Source: Alcanivoracaceae bacterium (GTDB lineage: Bacteria; Pseudomonadota; Gammaproteobacteria; Pseudomonadales; Alcanivoracaceae). From it: 64,000 bases of DNA. Below the pieces are notes generated by a model, which ran no database searches, had not been told where the DNA came from, and saw nothing but the letters and a program-made list of their open reading frames with translations. The position numbers and the translations under genes are program-made. Of this stretch, positions 10,039 through 18,750 are shown piece after piece (the stretch's first letter is position 1; the number at the start of each line of letters is the position of its first letter). The stretch spans positions 96,183-160,182 of the forward strand of contig JARGPN010000002.1 of the NCBI GenBank assembly GCA_029213045.1, written 5' to 3'.

Positions 10039-10289
10039 GAAACTTCCCGGCGGCTTAGGCGTTAATTATTTTCGGAGGAAAACTCTAAGAGACTAACGCT
10101 AACAGGATGGCCGCTAGGTGCCAATTCATGAATAAGCCAGCCGCTTGTTGTTTAAGGCCAAAATGAGGTTTTTTGGCGGCGGAACTGAATGAGGAGGGAA
10201 CAAAGAGTGTGCGTCGACGGCTCTACCAAGAGCCGTGGCGGCATTGACTCCGCCAACCTCTGTATAAAGATTAGACTGGGTTTTCCGTA

Positions 10290-10715
10290 TCAGCCTAAGT
10301 CGCAGGCACGGCGCATATCTTTTAACGCACCCAATACTTGGCCACGCGTGAGCATGCCAACAAGACGCCCGTCGCCATCAACCACCGGATAAATTTTTGG
10401 CTTTTGCTTTACCATCAATTCAGCAATATCGACCAAAGTGTCATCTGGTTTTACCGACAACACATCTGTGTGCATCACATCATCAACGGCTGGCGAGCCT
10501 TCGCAGTGATAGCTCGACACGATTAAGCTGCGCAAACAATCCTGCTCGGAAATAAACCCTACCACGCGTTCGCTGCTGTCGATGACTGGCAAGCCAGTCA
10601 TCTTCAACTTTAATAGCGTATCAACCACTTCAGTTAAATCCGTGCCGACGCGAATCGCAGATGGATGTCGCGCCATAACGTCTTTCACTTTTTCCGCTTC
10701 CGTCGACATCTTCAC
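10290..10715 (-). CDS. CBS domain-containing protein
   Basis: Two tandem CBS motifs (GLPVIDSSERVVGFISEQDCL; IYPVVDGDGRLVGMLTRGQVL). Confidence 0.9.
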   Translation of the reverse strand: MKMSTEAEKVKDVMARHPSAIRVGTDLTEVVDTLLKLKMTGLPVIDSSERVVGFISEQDCLRSLIVSSYHCEGSPAVDDVMHTDVLSVKPDDTLVDIAELMVKQKPKIYPVVDGDGRLVGMLTRGQVLGALKDMRRACDLG

Positions 10716-10743
10716 GCCCTCCTTAGGCTGACGATGGCGGCGA

Positions 10744-11484
10744 TTAGCTGGCTGAAGCTAGCCATTTTTCAAGATCGTCCGCGCCACCGATATGTTGCCC
10801 TTCAATATACACCTGTGGCGTTGTTCCGCGACCGGTAATTGCGGCCAAGCTGCTGTAGCTTAAGCCGTTACCGTTCAGCTCGATTTCTTCAAAATGGTAA
10901 CCCTTATCGCGCAACGCTTGCTTAGCACGCGCACAGTGCGGGCAACCTGGCTTGGTAAACAACGACACGCGCTTGGGTTTCTCGGCGCTGCCATTAATGT
11001 AGTTCAACATCGTATCGGCATCAGACACTTCAAATGGGTCGCCGGGCTTCTCTGGCTCGATAAACATTTTTTCAATCACACCGTCACGCACCAGCATTGA
11101 ATAGCGCCATGTGCGCTGACCAAAACCGATTTCTTTCTTGTCGACAAGCAGGCCCATTTGCTCGCTGAACTCGCCGTTGCCGTCGGGAATGAAGCGAATG
11201 TTTTCTGCGCTTTGATCCGCCGCCCACGCATTCATCACGAAGGTATCGTTAACCGATAAGCAGATAATGTCGTCGATACCATTTTGCTTAAACACAGGCG
11301 CTAACTCGTTATAGCGCGGCAAATGAGTAGACGAACAGGTTGGCGTAAAAGCACCAGGCAGTGCGAACACAATGACGTTCTTGCCTTTGAAAAGCTGATC
11401 GGAGGAGATGTCTGCCCAGTCTTCTGCCACACGGGTATGAAAGGTGACACTGGGGACTGGCTGGCCTTCTTTGCTCTGGAACAT
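10744..11484 (-). CDS. Peroxiredoxin-glutaredoxin fusion (hybrid Prx5/Grx)
   Basis: N-terminal Prx5 domain (ALPGAFTPTCSSTHLP) fused to a glutaredoxin domain (FTKPGCPHCARAK, GRGTTPQVYIEGQHIGG). Confidence 0.9.
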   Translation of the reverse strand: MFQSKEGQPVPSVTFHTRVAEDWADISSDQLFKGKNVIVFALPGAFTPTCSSTHLPRYNELAPVFKQNGIDDIICLSVNDTFVMNAWAADQSAENIRFIPDGNGEFSEQMGLLVDKKEIGFGQRTWRYSMLVRDGVIEKMFIEPEKPGDPFEVSDADTMLNYINGSAEKPKRVSLFTKPGCPHCARAKQALRDKGYHFEEIELNGNGLSYSSLAAITGRGTTPQVYIEGQHIGGADDLEKWLASAS

Positions 11485-11587
11485 AAAAAACTCCTGTTTC
11501 GAATTGGGTCATCTAAGTGATGTAGCCATTGTCAGGGACAGGTATTGATATGCATAAACAATTGAAGTTATAGATTCGATAGAAAAA

Positions 11588-12682
11588 TTAAATTGAGGTT
11601 CTAGGCCGCCTTGCTAGCAACGGCAACATCAGCAGCAAGCCGAACAGAAACCCGCCGCCATCGCCGGTTATAACGCTGTCGCTCGCCGTTGATTGCCCTC
11701 CGCCCTGATCGGACCAGCCGATATCATCCATCAGCGCCACCGTGAGATCGGGGATAAAAGAAGGGGTGTTGGCTGGCTCCATTAATTCATCAGGGCTTAG
11801 CGCGGGAGAAAAGTGCGCCGCAGTTGCCGCTGGCTCAAATGTCGAGGGCGCGAACATCATTACCTTTCCCTGGGCGACGCCACTACTCAACAACGATGCC
11901 GCTTGGCTGACCGCTGCGCCATCCCACACCAATTTATTCATCGACGTGGCCGCATTAACACGCTCTCCATTCGTCATTTCAGCTTTCGATAGATGCGCAC
12001 TAGAATTTAAATCGTATAAATACCGAAGAAAAATATCGTTCATAGGAATCGGGGACGCGCCTTGAAAAGGCGGCAGCTCAATCAGCTCGCCACTGCCCAA
12101 GTCGGCATACAATTGAAAGCCAAGCCCGTGCGCCAGCTCGTGCAATATTGTGCTGTATAAACTGATGTCATTCCCTAATGGTTCGGCGTTGCCGTAATAC
12201 CAATCACCGCCACCCAGACACGCGGCATAGGCATTGTCGTCAAGGCGCGCATTCAAGTTAATGCTGATGTCTGACGCATCAATGCCACTTGCAGGCGGCA
12301 CCACGTCAAACCCCGCCAAGGCACTTGCCAAGGCGACGGGATACACCGTATTGCGAAATGGCGCGTTAGCAAAATTTGCCACAATACTCGTCGCGCCGCC
12401 GTTACCGAGCACGGCACGGTCAGCCTCACAGGGCATGGCGTCATCATCAATAAAAGCAATATTCACTTCAATGGGAACGCTACTGGACAGGCGATCCGCC
12501 CAAAACCGCACCGCACGCTGGGCGACTTCCTCGCGGTCGGCATCATACAAAGTGTCATCGCTGGTAAAATTTACAGAGAACGTTGATTCACTACCAACAA
12601 CCACAAACGCACTGACTAACGGCGAAACGAGCAACACTGCGACGGCCATTATCAAGGAAACAGATCGGCGGATAATGTTCAC
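11588..12682 (-). CDS. Secreted putative zinc-dependent hydrolase with C-terminal sorting-like signal
   Basis: Signal peptide, TILHELAHGLGF (HExxH), C-terminus GDGGGFLFGLLLMLPLLARRPRTSI. GTG start overlaps preceding stop (TAGTG). Confidence 0.65.
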   Translation of the reverse strand: MNIIRRSVSLIMAVAVLLVSPLVSAFVVVGSESTFSVNFTSDDTLYDADREEVAQRAVRFWADRLSSSVPIEVNIAFIDDDAMPCEADRAVLGNGGATSIVANFANAPFRNTVYPVALASALAGFDVVPPASGIDASDISINLNARLDDNAYAACLGGGDWYYGNAEPLGNDISLYSTILHELAHGLGFQLYADLGSGELIELPPFQGASPIPMNDIFLRYLYDLNSSAHLSKAEMTNGERVNAATSMNKLVWDGAAVSQAASLLSSGVAQGKVMMFAPSTFEPAATAAHFSPALSPDELMEPANTPSFIPDLTVALMDDIGWSDQGGGQSTASDSVITGDGGGFLFGLLLMLPLLARRPRTSI

Positions 12683-13176
12683 TACTGTTCAACCTTTACG
12701 TTGCCGTCTTTATCGAGCCGCGCGGTGGGCACGTTGCGATATCGATCACTCATGTTAGCGCTCACCGAGCCATCGGCATGATGAGTCACCTCTAGATCGT
12801 CATCACTTCGGTTTTGTAGCGCTTTTACTTTTTCGTCAAACTGAGCATCGGAACGCTGCGATTCATTGTTCGCGTTTTTCTCGACAACTGCGTCCGTGGT
12901 TTTTGCTTTTAGCGGGGTCTCAATGTGCGGGGAATTTTGCGAATCACTGTGCAGATCAGCGTCCTGTTCAATACGCTCTTGGCTCACCACTGGCGCACTT
13001 GCAGACTCGCCCACACGACTCTCTCGTGAATCCTGCACATACGGATACACGCCTAGCGCGATGACAATGGCGGCAATCGTTACTAACACCCAAATCCGTG
13101 GCTGCATACTTTCCCTCATTACGTTCTGTAAGCTTACGCTTTTCCGCAGTATAGAAGACACCGCTTTTAAGCCCAA
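12682..13176 (-). CDS. Hypothetical membrane-anchored protein (start possibly at internal MRESMQPRIW)
   Basis: N-terminal TM helix followed by a charged low-complexity region; coupled to the downstream gene. Confidence 0.55.
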   Translation of the reverse strand: MGLKAVSSILRKSVSLQNVMRESMQPRIWVLVTIAAIVIALGVYPYVQDSRESRVGESASAPVVSQERIEQDADLHSDSQNSPHIETPLKAKTTDAVVEKNANNESQRSDAQFDEKVKALQNRSDDDLEVTHHADGSVSANMSDRYRNVPTARLDKDGNVKVEQ

Positions 13177-13295
13177 CCTGCAATGCTATTATTGCGCCCT
13201 GGGCGTGAGGTGCGCGGCAACGCTCCATCGGAAAATCACCGCCGCGCAAACGTTTGTCGCAGTAGGAATATTGCATAACGCAGAACCAAGCCTCA

Positions 13296-13976
13296 GTGTA
13301 TAAACCTATGACAAAGACATGGCGCGACACCCATCAAATACTTGATGAGATTCTGAGCAGTTGGACACACGGTATCGCCACCGCATTAAGTGTGGTCGGC
13401 ACTGTGGTGCTGATAGTGGGCGCCAGCAAACTTGGCGACATATGGAAAATGGTGAGCTTCAGTATTTTTGGCGCCTCCTTAATTCTGCTGTACCTCGCCT
13501 CAACGCTGTACCACAGCGCGAAACACCCGAACGCGCGCAAAGCCTTCAAAATGCTGGATCATTGCGCGATCTTTTTATTGATTGCTGGCACTTACACGCC
13601 TTTCTTGCTGGTCAATTTGCGCGGCCCGGTGGGCTGGACAATGTTCGCCGTCATTTGGGGGCTTGCCTTCACCGGCGTCGCGCTGAAATTAATTTATGCC
13701 GACAGATATAAAATTGCGCGCGTGATTATTTATTTGGCGATGGGCTGGCTGATTATGTTTGCCTCGTCCTCGCTGATGGAGAATCTTAGTCAACTTGCGC
13801 TCAACCTGACGTTAGCCGGCGGCATCGTCTATACCGTCGGCGTGATATTTTATTTATTTCATAACATTCCGTTTAATCATGCCATTTGGCATCTGTTCGT
13901 CATCGGCGGAAGCGTCTGTCATTTCTATGCTGTGTATTACGGCGTACTGCCCTTTACCGGAATGGCGTCGCAGTAA
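13296..13976 (+). CDS. Hemolysin III / PAQR family membrane protein (TrhA-like)
   Basis: SSWTHGIATALSVVG, LYLASTLYHS and HAIWHLFVIGGSVCHFYAV motifs. Confidence 0.9.
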   Translation: MYKPMTKTWRDTHQILDEILSSWTHGIATALSVVGTVVLIVGASKLGDIWKMVSFSIFGASLILLYLASTLYHSAKHPNARKAFKMLDHCAIFLLIAGTYTPFLLVNLRGPVGWTMFAVIWGLAFTGVALKLIYADRYKIARVIIYLAMGWLIMFASSSLMENLSQLALNLTLAGGIVYTVGVIFYLFHNIPFNHAIWHLFVIGGSVCHFYAVYYGVLPFTGMASQ

Positions 13977-13992
13977 CATTTAATTTTGCCCA

Positions 13993-14026
13993 AAAAAATG
14001 GCCGCTTATTGCGGCCATTTTTATTA
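13993..14026. terminator. Bidirectional intrinsic terminator
   Basis: AAAAAATGGCCGC-TTATT-GCGGCCATTTTTATT between convergent genes. Confidence 0.85.
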
Positions 14027-14884
14027 CAGAACATTTATCGGCAATTTTAAATATACCGTTCCATTATCCTCAGCTGGCGGCATCTGCCCGCCCCGTACAT
14101 TCACCTGAACCGACGGCAATATTAAACGCGGCATATCCAGTGTCGCGTCCCGCGCTTCGCGCATGGCGACAAATTCTTGTTCGCCCACACCATCGTGCAC
14201 ATGGATATTATGCTCTCGCTGGGCAGCCACCGATGTTTCATATTTGTGCTCGCGTCGATCGCCAGGGTAGTCATGACAGACAAACACGCGCGTCTCATTC
14301 GGTAACGCTAATAATTTTTTGACTGACTGATACAACGTTGCCGCGTCACCGCCGGGGAAATCACAACGTGCTGTGCCGACATCCGGCATAAACAACGTAT
14401 CGCCAACAAACAGCGCATCGCCGATCAGGTACGCTAAGTCGGCTGGGGTATGACCCGGACTAGACAGCACCTTGCCGGTTAGGCCGCCAATAGAAAACGT
14501 GTCGCCATCGGCAAACAAGTGATCGAACTGGCTACCATCATTAAGAAATGTTTTTTCGAAGTTAAATAACGTGCTGAATATTTTCTGGACGTCTTGGATT
14601 TTTTCGCCAATGGCGATTTGACCACCGAGCTGTTCGCGGATATACGGCGCAGCGGAAAGATGGTCGGCATGGGCGTGGGTTTCTAAGATCCAATCCAAAG
14701 TGAGCTCATGCTGGCGAATAAAATTGACCACCTTCTCAGCACTCTCCGTATGCGTTCGCCCAGATTTAGAATCGAAATCCAACACTGGATCAATAACCGC
14801 CGCGTGACCGCCGTCGCAGTCATAGACAACGTACGAGAAGGTTTCTGAATCGTTATCGAGAAAGGCCTGTACTTGCGGGTTCAT
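14024..14884 (-). CDS. MBL-fold hydrolase, Blh/persulfide-dioxygenase-like
   Basis: ETHAHADHLSAAPYI motif, SSPGHTPADLAY, ETHE1/Blh-like; divergent from an ArsR-type regulator and YeeE/YedE genes. Confidence 0.85.
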   Translation of the reverse strand: MNPQVQAFLDNDSETFSYVVYDCDGGHAAVIDPVLDFDSKSGRTHTESAEKVVNFIRQHELTLDWILETHAHADHLSAAPYIREQLGGQIAIGEKIQDVQKIFSTLFNFEKTFLNDGSQFDHLFADGDTFSIGGLTGKVLSSPGHTPADLAYLIGDALFVGDTLFMPDVGTARCDFPGGDAATLYQSVKKLLALPNETRVFVCHDYPGDRREHKYETSVAAQREHNIHVHDGVGEQEFVAMREARDATLDMPRLILPSVQVNVRGGQMPPAEDNGTVYLKLPINVL

Positions 14885-14896
14885 ACGATACTCCGA

Positions 14897-14915
14897 ATGT
14901 TATGCTTGATAACAT
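14897..14915. promoter_or_regulatory. Candidate operator for the ArsR/BigR-like regulator
   Basis: Perfect inverted repeat ATGTTAT-GCTTG-ATAACAT in the AT-rich divergent intergenic region. Confidence 0.5.
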
Positions 14916-14987
14916 AATATATATTTGTATAATGTTTTCAAGTAGCAATTTACATATGACGCCTGAGATGCAGTAAGGGATATAGAA

Positions 14988-15308
14988 ATGGGTCAAGTTA
15001 AAATCAAACCTGATGCGATGCGCGCTGCTGCCGGCCAAGCCAGTTCGTTACTGCGCGCCCTAGGCAATGAAGACAGGCTAATGCTGCTGTGTCAGCTGAG
15101 CCAAGGCGAAGCCTGTGTCAGTGACCTTGAGCTTGCCTGCTCGATTTTTCAGCCGTCATTGTCTCAACATCTTGGCGTCTTGCGCCGCGAAGGCTTGGTG
15201 GATACCCGTCGCGAAGGCAAACACATTTTTTACCGGGTGGCTAACGACGACGCTCTGGCGTTATTGCACGTGTTGTACAGCCGATTTTGTCCTCAGGGAG
15301 ACTACTAA
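14988..15308 (+). CDS. ArsR/SmtB family regulator, BigR/SqrR-like
   Basis: HTH PSLSQHLGVLRREGLVDTRREGKHIFYR; cysteines in LLCQLSQGEACVSDLE and near the C-terminus (SRFCPQGDY), as in persulfide-sensing members. Confidence 0.85.
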   Translation: MGQVKIKPDAMRAAAGQASSLLRALGNEDRLMLLCQLSQGEACVSDLELACSIFQPSLSQHLGVLRREGLVDTRREGKHIFYRVANDDALALLHVLYSRFCPQGDY

Positions 15309-15742
15309 TGACGATTGATTGGCATGCCTTTACACCGTGGATGTCACTTGCCGGCGGCATCATGATCGGCGTGGCGGCGGTAATGTTTGTATTGCTCAAT
15401 GGCCGCATTGCGGGCATTAGCGGCATTCTTGGTGGGCTGCTCAGACCGGTAAAAGGCGACCTGCTTTGGCGCGTCGCGTTTCTACTTGGCATGGTCGCCG
15501 CACCACTGACGTGGCAAATCATGGCGACGCTACCGTCGATGCGCATCGATGCAGACTACCCGTTATTAATTGTTGCCGGACTCGTGGTTGGTGTGAGCAC
15601 GCGCTATGGCTCTGGCTGCACAAGCGGGCACGGTGTGTGCGGTATTTCTCGAATGTCGCCGAGATCACTCGTTGCCACTGCCGCCTTTATGGCCAGCGGT
15701 TTTGTCACTGTGTTTGTTGCACGACACCTTCTTGGAGGCTAA
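15308..15742 (+). CDS. YeeE/YedE family membrane protein (first half-size unit)
   Basis: GVSTRYGSGCTSGHGVCGISRMSPRSL motif; TAATG coupling with the upstream regulator. Confidence 0.85.
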   Translation: MTIDWHAFTPWMSLAGGIMIGVAAVMFVLLNGRIAGISGILGGLLRPVKGDLLWRVAFLLGMVAAPLTWQIMATLPSMRIDADYPLLIVAGLVVGVSTRYGSGCTSGHGVCGISRMSPRSLVATAAFMASGFVTVFVARHLLGG

Positions 15743-15746
15743 CTCA

Positions 15747-16172
15747 ATGGAACGTCACCATTTTTCTGCTTTGCTTACCGGTCTTATTTTTGGCGCCGGC
15801 CTGCTGCTTTCCGGCATGGCCAATCCCGAAAAAGTGCTCGGCTTTCTCGATGTGACTGGTGCATGGGATCCGAGCTTGATGATGGTGATGGGCGGCGCGA
15901 TTGCGGTCGGCATTGTCGGTTTCGCTGTCGTAAAGGGCCGCTCACATAGCCTTTTCGGTGAGCCCATTTCTCTGCCACAACGACAAGACCTGGATAAGAG
16001 ATTAATCATTGGCAGCCTTGGCTTTGGCATCGGCTGGGGGCTAGCGGGGTTTTGCCCAGGCCCAGCACTGGTTGCTGTTGGCACAGGCTCGATAAAAGCC
16101 ATTGTGTTTGTGATGGCGATGATCGCCGGCATGGCCATTTTCGAAATCCTTGAGAAAAGAAAGTCCGCATGA
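15747..16172 (+). CDS. YeeE/YedE family membrane protein (second half-size unit)
   Basis: GAGLLLSGMANPEKVLGFLDVTGAWDPSL and GWGLAGFCPGPALVAVGTG motifs; start at MERHHFSALL. Confidence 0.85.
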   Translation: MERHHFSALLTGLIFGAGLLLSGMANPEKVLGFLDVTGAWDPSLMMVMGGAIAVGIVGFAVVKGRSHSLFGEPISLPQRQDLDKRLIIGSLGFGIGWGLAGFCPGPALVAVGTGSIKAIVFVMAMIAGMAIFEILEKRKSA

Positions 16173-17884
16173 TGCCTACGACCAAGATTCTGTCCGCGCT
16201 CATTCCACCTTGGTGGTCGCGTTATCAACAACGCTTTATTGGCAACGATATTGTTGCCGGTTTGATCGTTGCGTTGATGCTGATTCCGCAGGGGCTAGCG
16301 TATGCCACGCTCGCCGGACTGCCGCCGCAATACGGACTTTACGCCAGCTTATTACCGGTTGTGCTTTATGCCGTGTTTGGTTCTAGCTCAGTGATGTCGG
16401 TGGGACCCGTTGCGATTACGTCGTTGCTTACCGCCAGCGCGCTGGCACCGCTGGCACTGACAGCCAATGACTACGTTCTTGCGGCGGCACTGCTCGCGTT
16501 TATGTCGGGCGTATTTCTATTTCTCGCGGGCGTTTTACGCTTAGGCGCGCTAGCGCAATTACTCAGCCACCCCGTCATTACCGGATTTATTACCGGCGCC
16601 GCCATACTGATTATTATTAGCCAGCTTAAACCTGTATTTGGCGTTTCCGTTCACGGCGAAAATACGGTTGCATTAGTCCTTGCTCTAATTGCCGCGCTGC
16701 CGACGGCCAACTGGCTCGCGGCGGCCCTCGGTATCATCGGTGTCGGCGCCTTACTGCTGTCACGTAAATATACGGTCTCGCTGTTAATAAAAATCGGCGT
16801 AGCCAGCAATATCGCGCGCACGATTCAACGATTGGTTCCCATGTTGCTGCTGTTACTCGGCGCAGCACTGGTGTTCGTGTTTGACTGGCAAACTAAACTG
16901 GCCGTGGTCGGCGCTTTACCTGATGGCATGCCCACCTTTGCCATGCCGACCTTTAATTCAAGTTGGTTCGAGCATCTTTGGGTGCCCGCCATTGTCATCG
17001 GCTTGCTTGGCTTTGTTGAAAGCATTTCCATTGCTCAATCGTTCGCGCAAAAAAAACGCGAACCGCTGGATGCCAATGCTGAATTACGCGCACTAGGAGC
17101 CGCCAACATTGGCAGCGCTTGGGCTGGTGGGTTTCCCGTTACGGGTGGCTTCTCGCGCACTTTAGTGAATGCCGAAGCAGGCGCACACAGTCCGCTGGCG
17201 GGCGTTTTTTCTGCTGGCTTTGTTCTGCTCGCCCTGTGGTTTGCCACAGCGCTATTTTCATTTCTCCCCATCACCTTGCTTGCCGCAACCATTATTTCTG
17301 CCGCCGTACAGCTGGTGAATATTTCCGCCTTTCGGCATGCGTGGCGCTACGATCGTAGCGAAGGCGGCGCAATGCTTGGCACTGCAGGCGGCGTGTTACT
17401 GATGGGCGTTGAAGTGGGCATTGGCATCGGGGTCGCGTTGACGCTCATCACTTTGGTGTGGCGCGCCAGTCGTCCGCATATTGCTGTTGTCGGGCTTATT
17501 CCCGGCACCGAACACTTTCGCAATGTCACTCGCCACCGCGTAGAAACAAACGACAAGGTATTAATGCTGCGCGTTGACGAAAATCTTTTCTTCGGCAATG
17601 CCGAAAGTGTGGCAAGCGAAATTATCACCGCGCACACCCAACACACTCACTGTCACGACGTGGTGATTCTTATGTCGTCGGTTAGCCGCATCGACGTCAC
17701 CGCCTTAGAAATGCTGCACCGCTTAAATGACGACTTTCGCTTAAGAGACATTCGGCTTCATCTCGCCGAAGTAAAAGGACCGGTGGAAGATCAACTCAAG
17801 GAAAGTGATTTTGGAACCGAGTTAACCGGCGAGATATTTTTGACAGCGTATCAAGCGTTCCAAAAATTATCCGGAAATAGTTAG
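16169..17884 (+). CDS. SulP family inorganic anion transporter with C-terminal STAS domain
   Basis: LIPQGLAYATLAGLPPQYGLYASLLPVVLYAVFGSS motif; STAS-like C-terminus. Confidence 0.92.
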   Translation: MMPTTKILSALIPPWWSRYQQRFIGNDIVAGLIVALMLIPQGLAYATLAGLPPQYGLYASLLPVVLYAVFGSSSVMSVGPVAITSLLTASALAPLALTANDYVLAAALLAFMSGVFLFLAGVLRLGALAQLLSHPVITGFITGAAILIIISQLKPVFGVSVHGENTVALVLALIAALPTANWLAAALGIIGVGALLLSRKYTVSLLIKIGVASNIARTIQRLVPMLLLLLGAALVFVFDWQTKLAVVGALPDGMPTFAMPTFNSSWFEHLWVPAIVIGLLGFVESISIAQSFAQKKREPLDANAELRALGAANIGSAWAGGFPVTGGFSRTLVNAEAGAHSPLAGVFSAGFVLLALWFATALFSFLPITLLAATIISAAVQLVNISAFRHAWRYDRSEGGAMLGTAGGVLLMGVEVGIGIGVALTLITLVWRASRPHIAVVGLIPGTEHFRNVTRHRVETNDKVLMLRVDENLFFGNAESVASEIITAHTQHTHCHDVVILMSSVSRIDVTALEMLHRLNDDFRLRDIRLHLAEVKGPVEDQLKESDFGTELTGEIFLTAYQAFQKLSGNS

Positions 17885-17904
17885 GGCCTGAAATCAGGCC
17901 CTAA
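17881..17904. terminator. Perfect palindrome overlapping the sulP stop codon, probable hairpin at convergent gene ends
   Basis: TTAGGGCCTGA-AA-TCAGGCCCTAA; no clear T tract. Confidence 0.5.
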
Positions 17905-17937
17905 CATATGCACACTCACAAACACATAAATCGCAGA

Positions 17938-18417
17938 CTACAATAATTTTGCGATATCTTTCTCGATCGACGCCGGGGTATCCGTTGGCGCATAGCGCTT
18001 CACAACTTTGCCATCTTTGCCTACCAAGAATTTAGTGAAATTCCACTTAATCGCTTTACTGCCCAGTAAGCCCGGCGCTTCCGCTTTCAAATGCTGATAC
18101 AGCGGATGCGTGCCATCGCCGTTGACATCAATTTTGCTGAACATTTGAAAATCGACGCCATAGTTCACTTCACAGAATTCGCTGATCTGCTCGCCTTCAC
18201 CCGGCTCTTGCTTGCCGAATTGATTACAGGGAAAGCCAAGAACTTCTAGGCCCTTCTCTTTGTACTGAGCGAACAGCTCTTGCAACCCTTTGTACTGTGG
18301 CGTAAATCCGCACTTGCTGGCGGTATTCACAATCAACAATACCTTGCCACGGTATTGTTCAAAATTAATATCTTTGCCTGTTAAAGAGGCTGCTGAAAAA
18401 TCGTAAACGGTGCTCAT
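17938..18417 (-). CDS. Glutathione peroxidase
   Basis: NTASKCGFTPQYKGLQ, FPCNQFGKQEPG and IKWNFTKFLVGKDG motifs. Confidence 0.95.
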   Translation of the reverse strand: MSTVYDFSAASLTGKDINFEQYRGKVLLIVNTASKCGFTPQYKGLQELFAQYKEKGLEVLGFPCNQFGKQEPGEGEQISEFCEVNYGVDFQMFSKIDVNGDGTHPLYQHLKAEAPGLLGSKAIKWNFTKFLVGKDGKVVKRYAPTDTPASIEKDIAKLL

Positions 18418-18750
18418 GTGGATGTCCTTGTGTCTAAATTCTTGTGTCTAAATTTGAGATGGCGCTTACTTACCGTGAGCGCCCATGGGACGCCTGTAGC
18501 GCGCTCACGTCAAGAGGCTCTCGCTATCAATGCAAACGTGTTTCACGTTTGTTCACTCAACGACGCACGCACTCGCAAAAATCACCGCCTTTTTGCTCCA
18601 TCACCGGCACCGCTGACCCTTTGGTCACCGAGGAATTCCTATACACATCGTCGGCCGTGCTGCGCGCAGCGCTGAAAGCGCGACAGCTGCACCGTTACGC
18701 GTTAATGTGAGCACATAAAAGACAACAACTGTTCTTGCTTAGGAAACACG

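Noticed and set aside
10211-10236. Hairpin ACGGCTCT...AGAGCCGT downstream of the CBS gene
   Set aside because: Possible terminator but without a U tract; too weak to list as a feature.
18418-18710. ORFs 18418..18675 and 18444..18710 with a short direct repeat (TTGTGTCTAAATT x2)
   Set aside because: Low-complexity translation in the gpx-dgt intergenic region; repeat too short to interpret.
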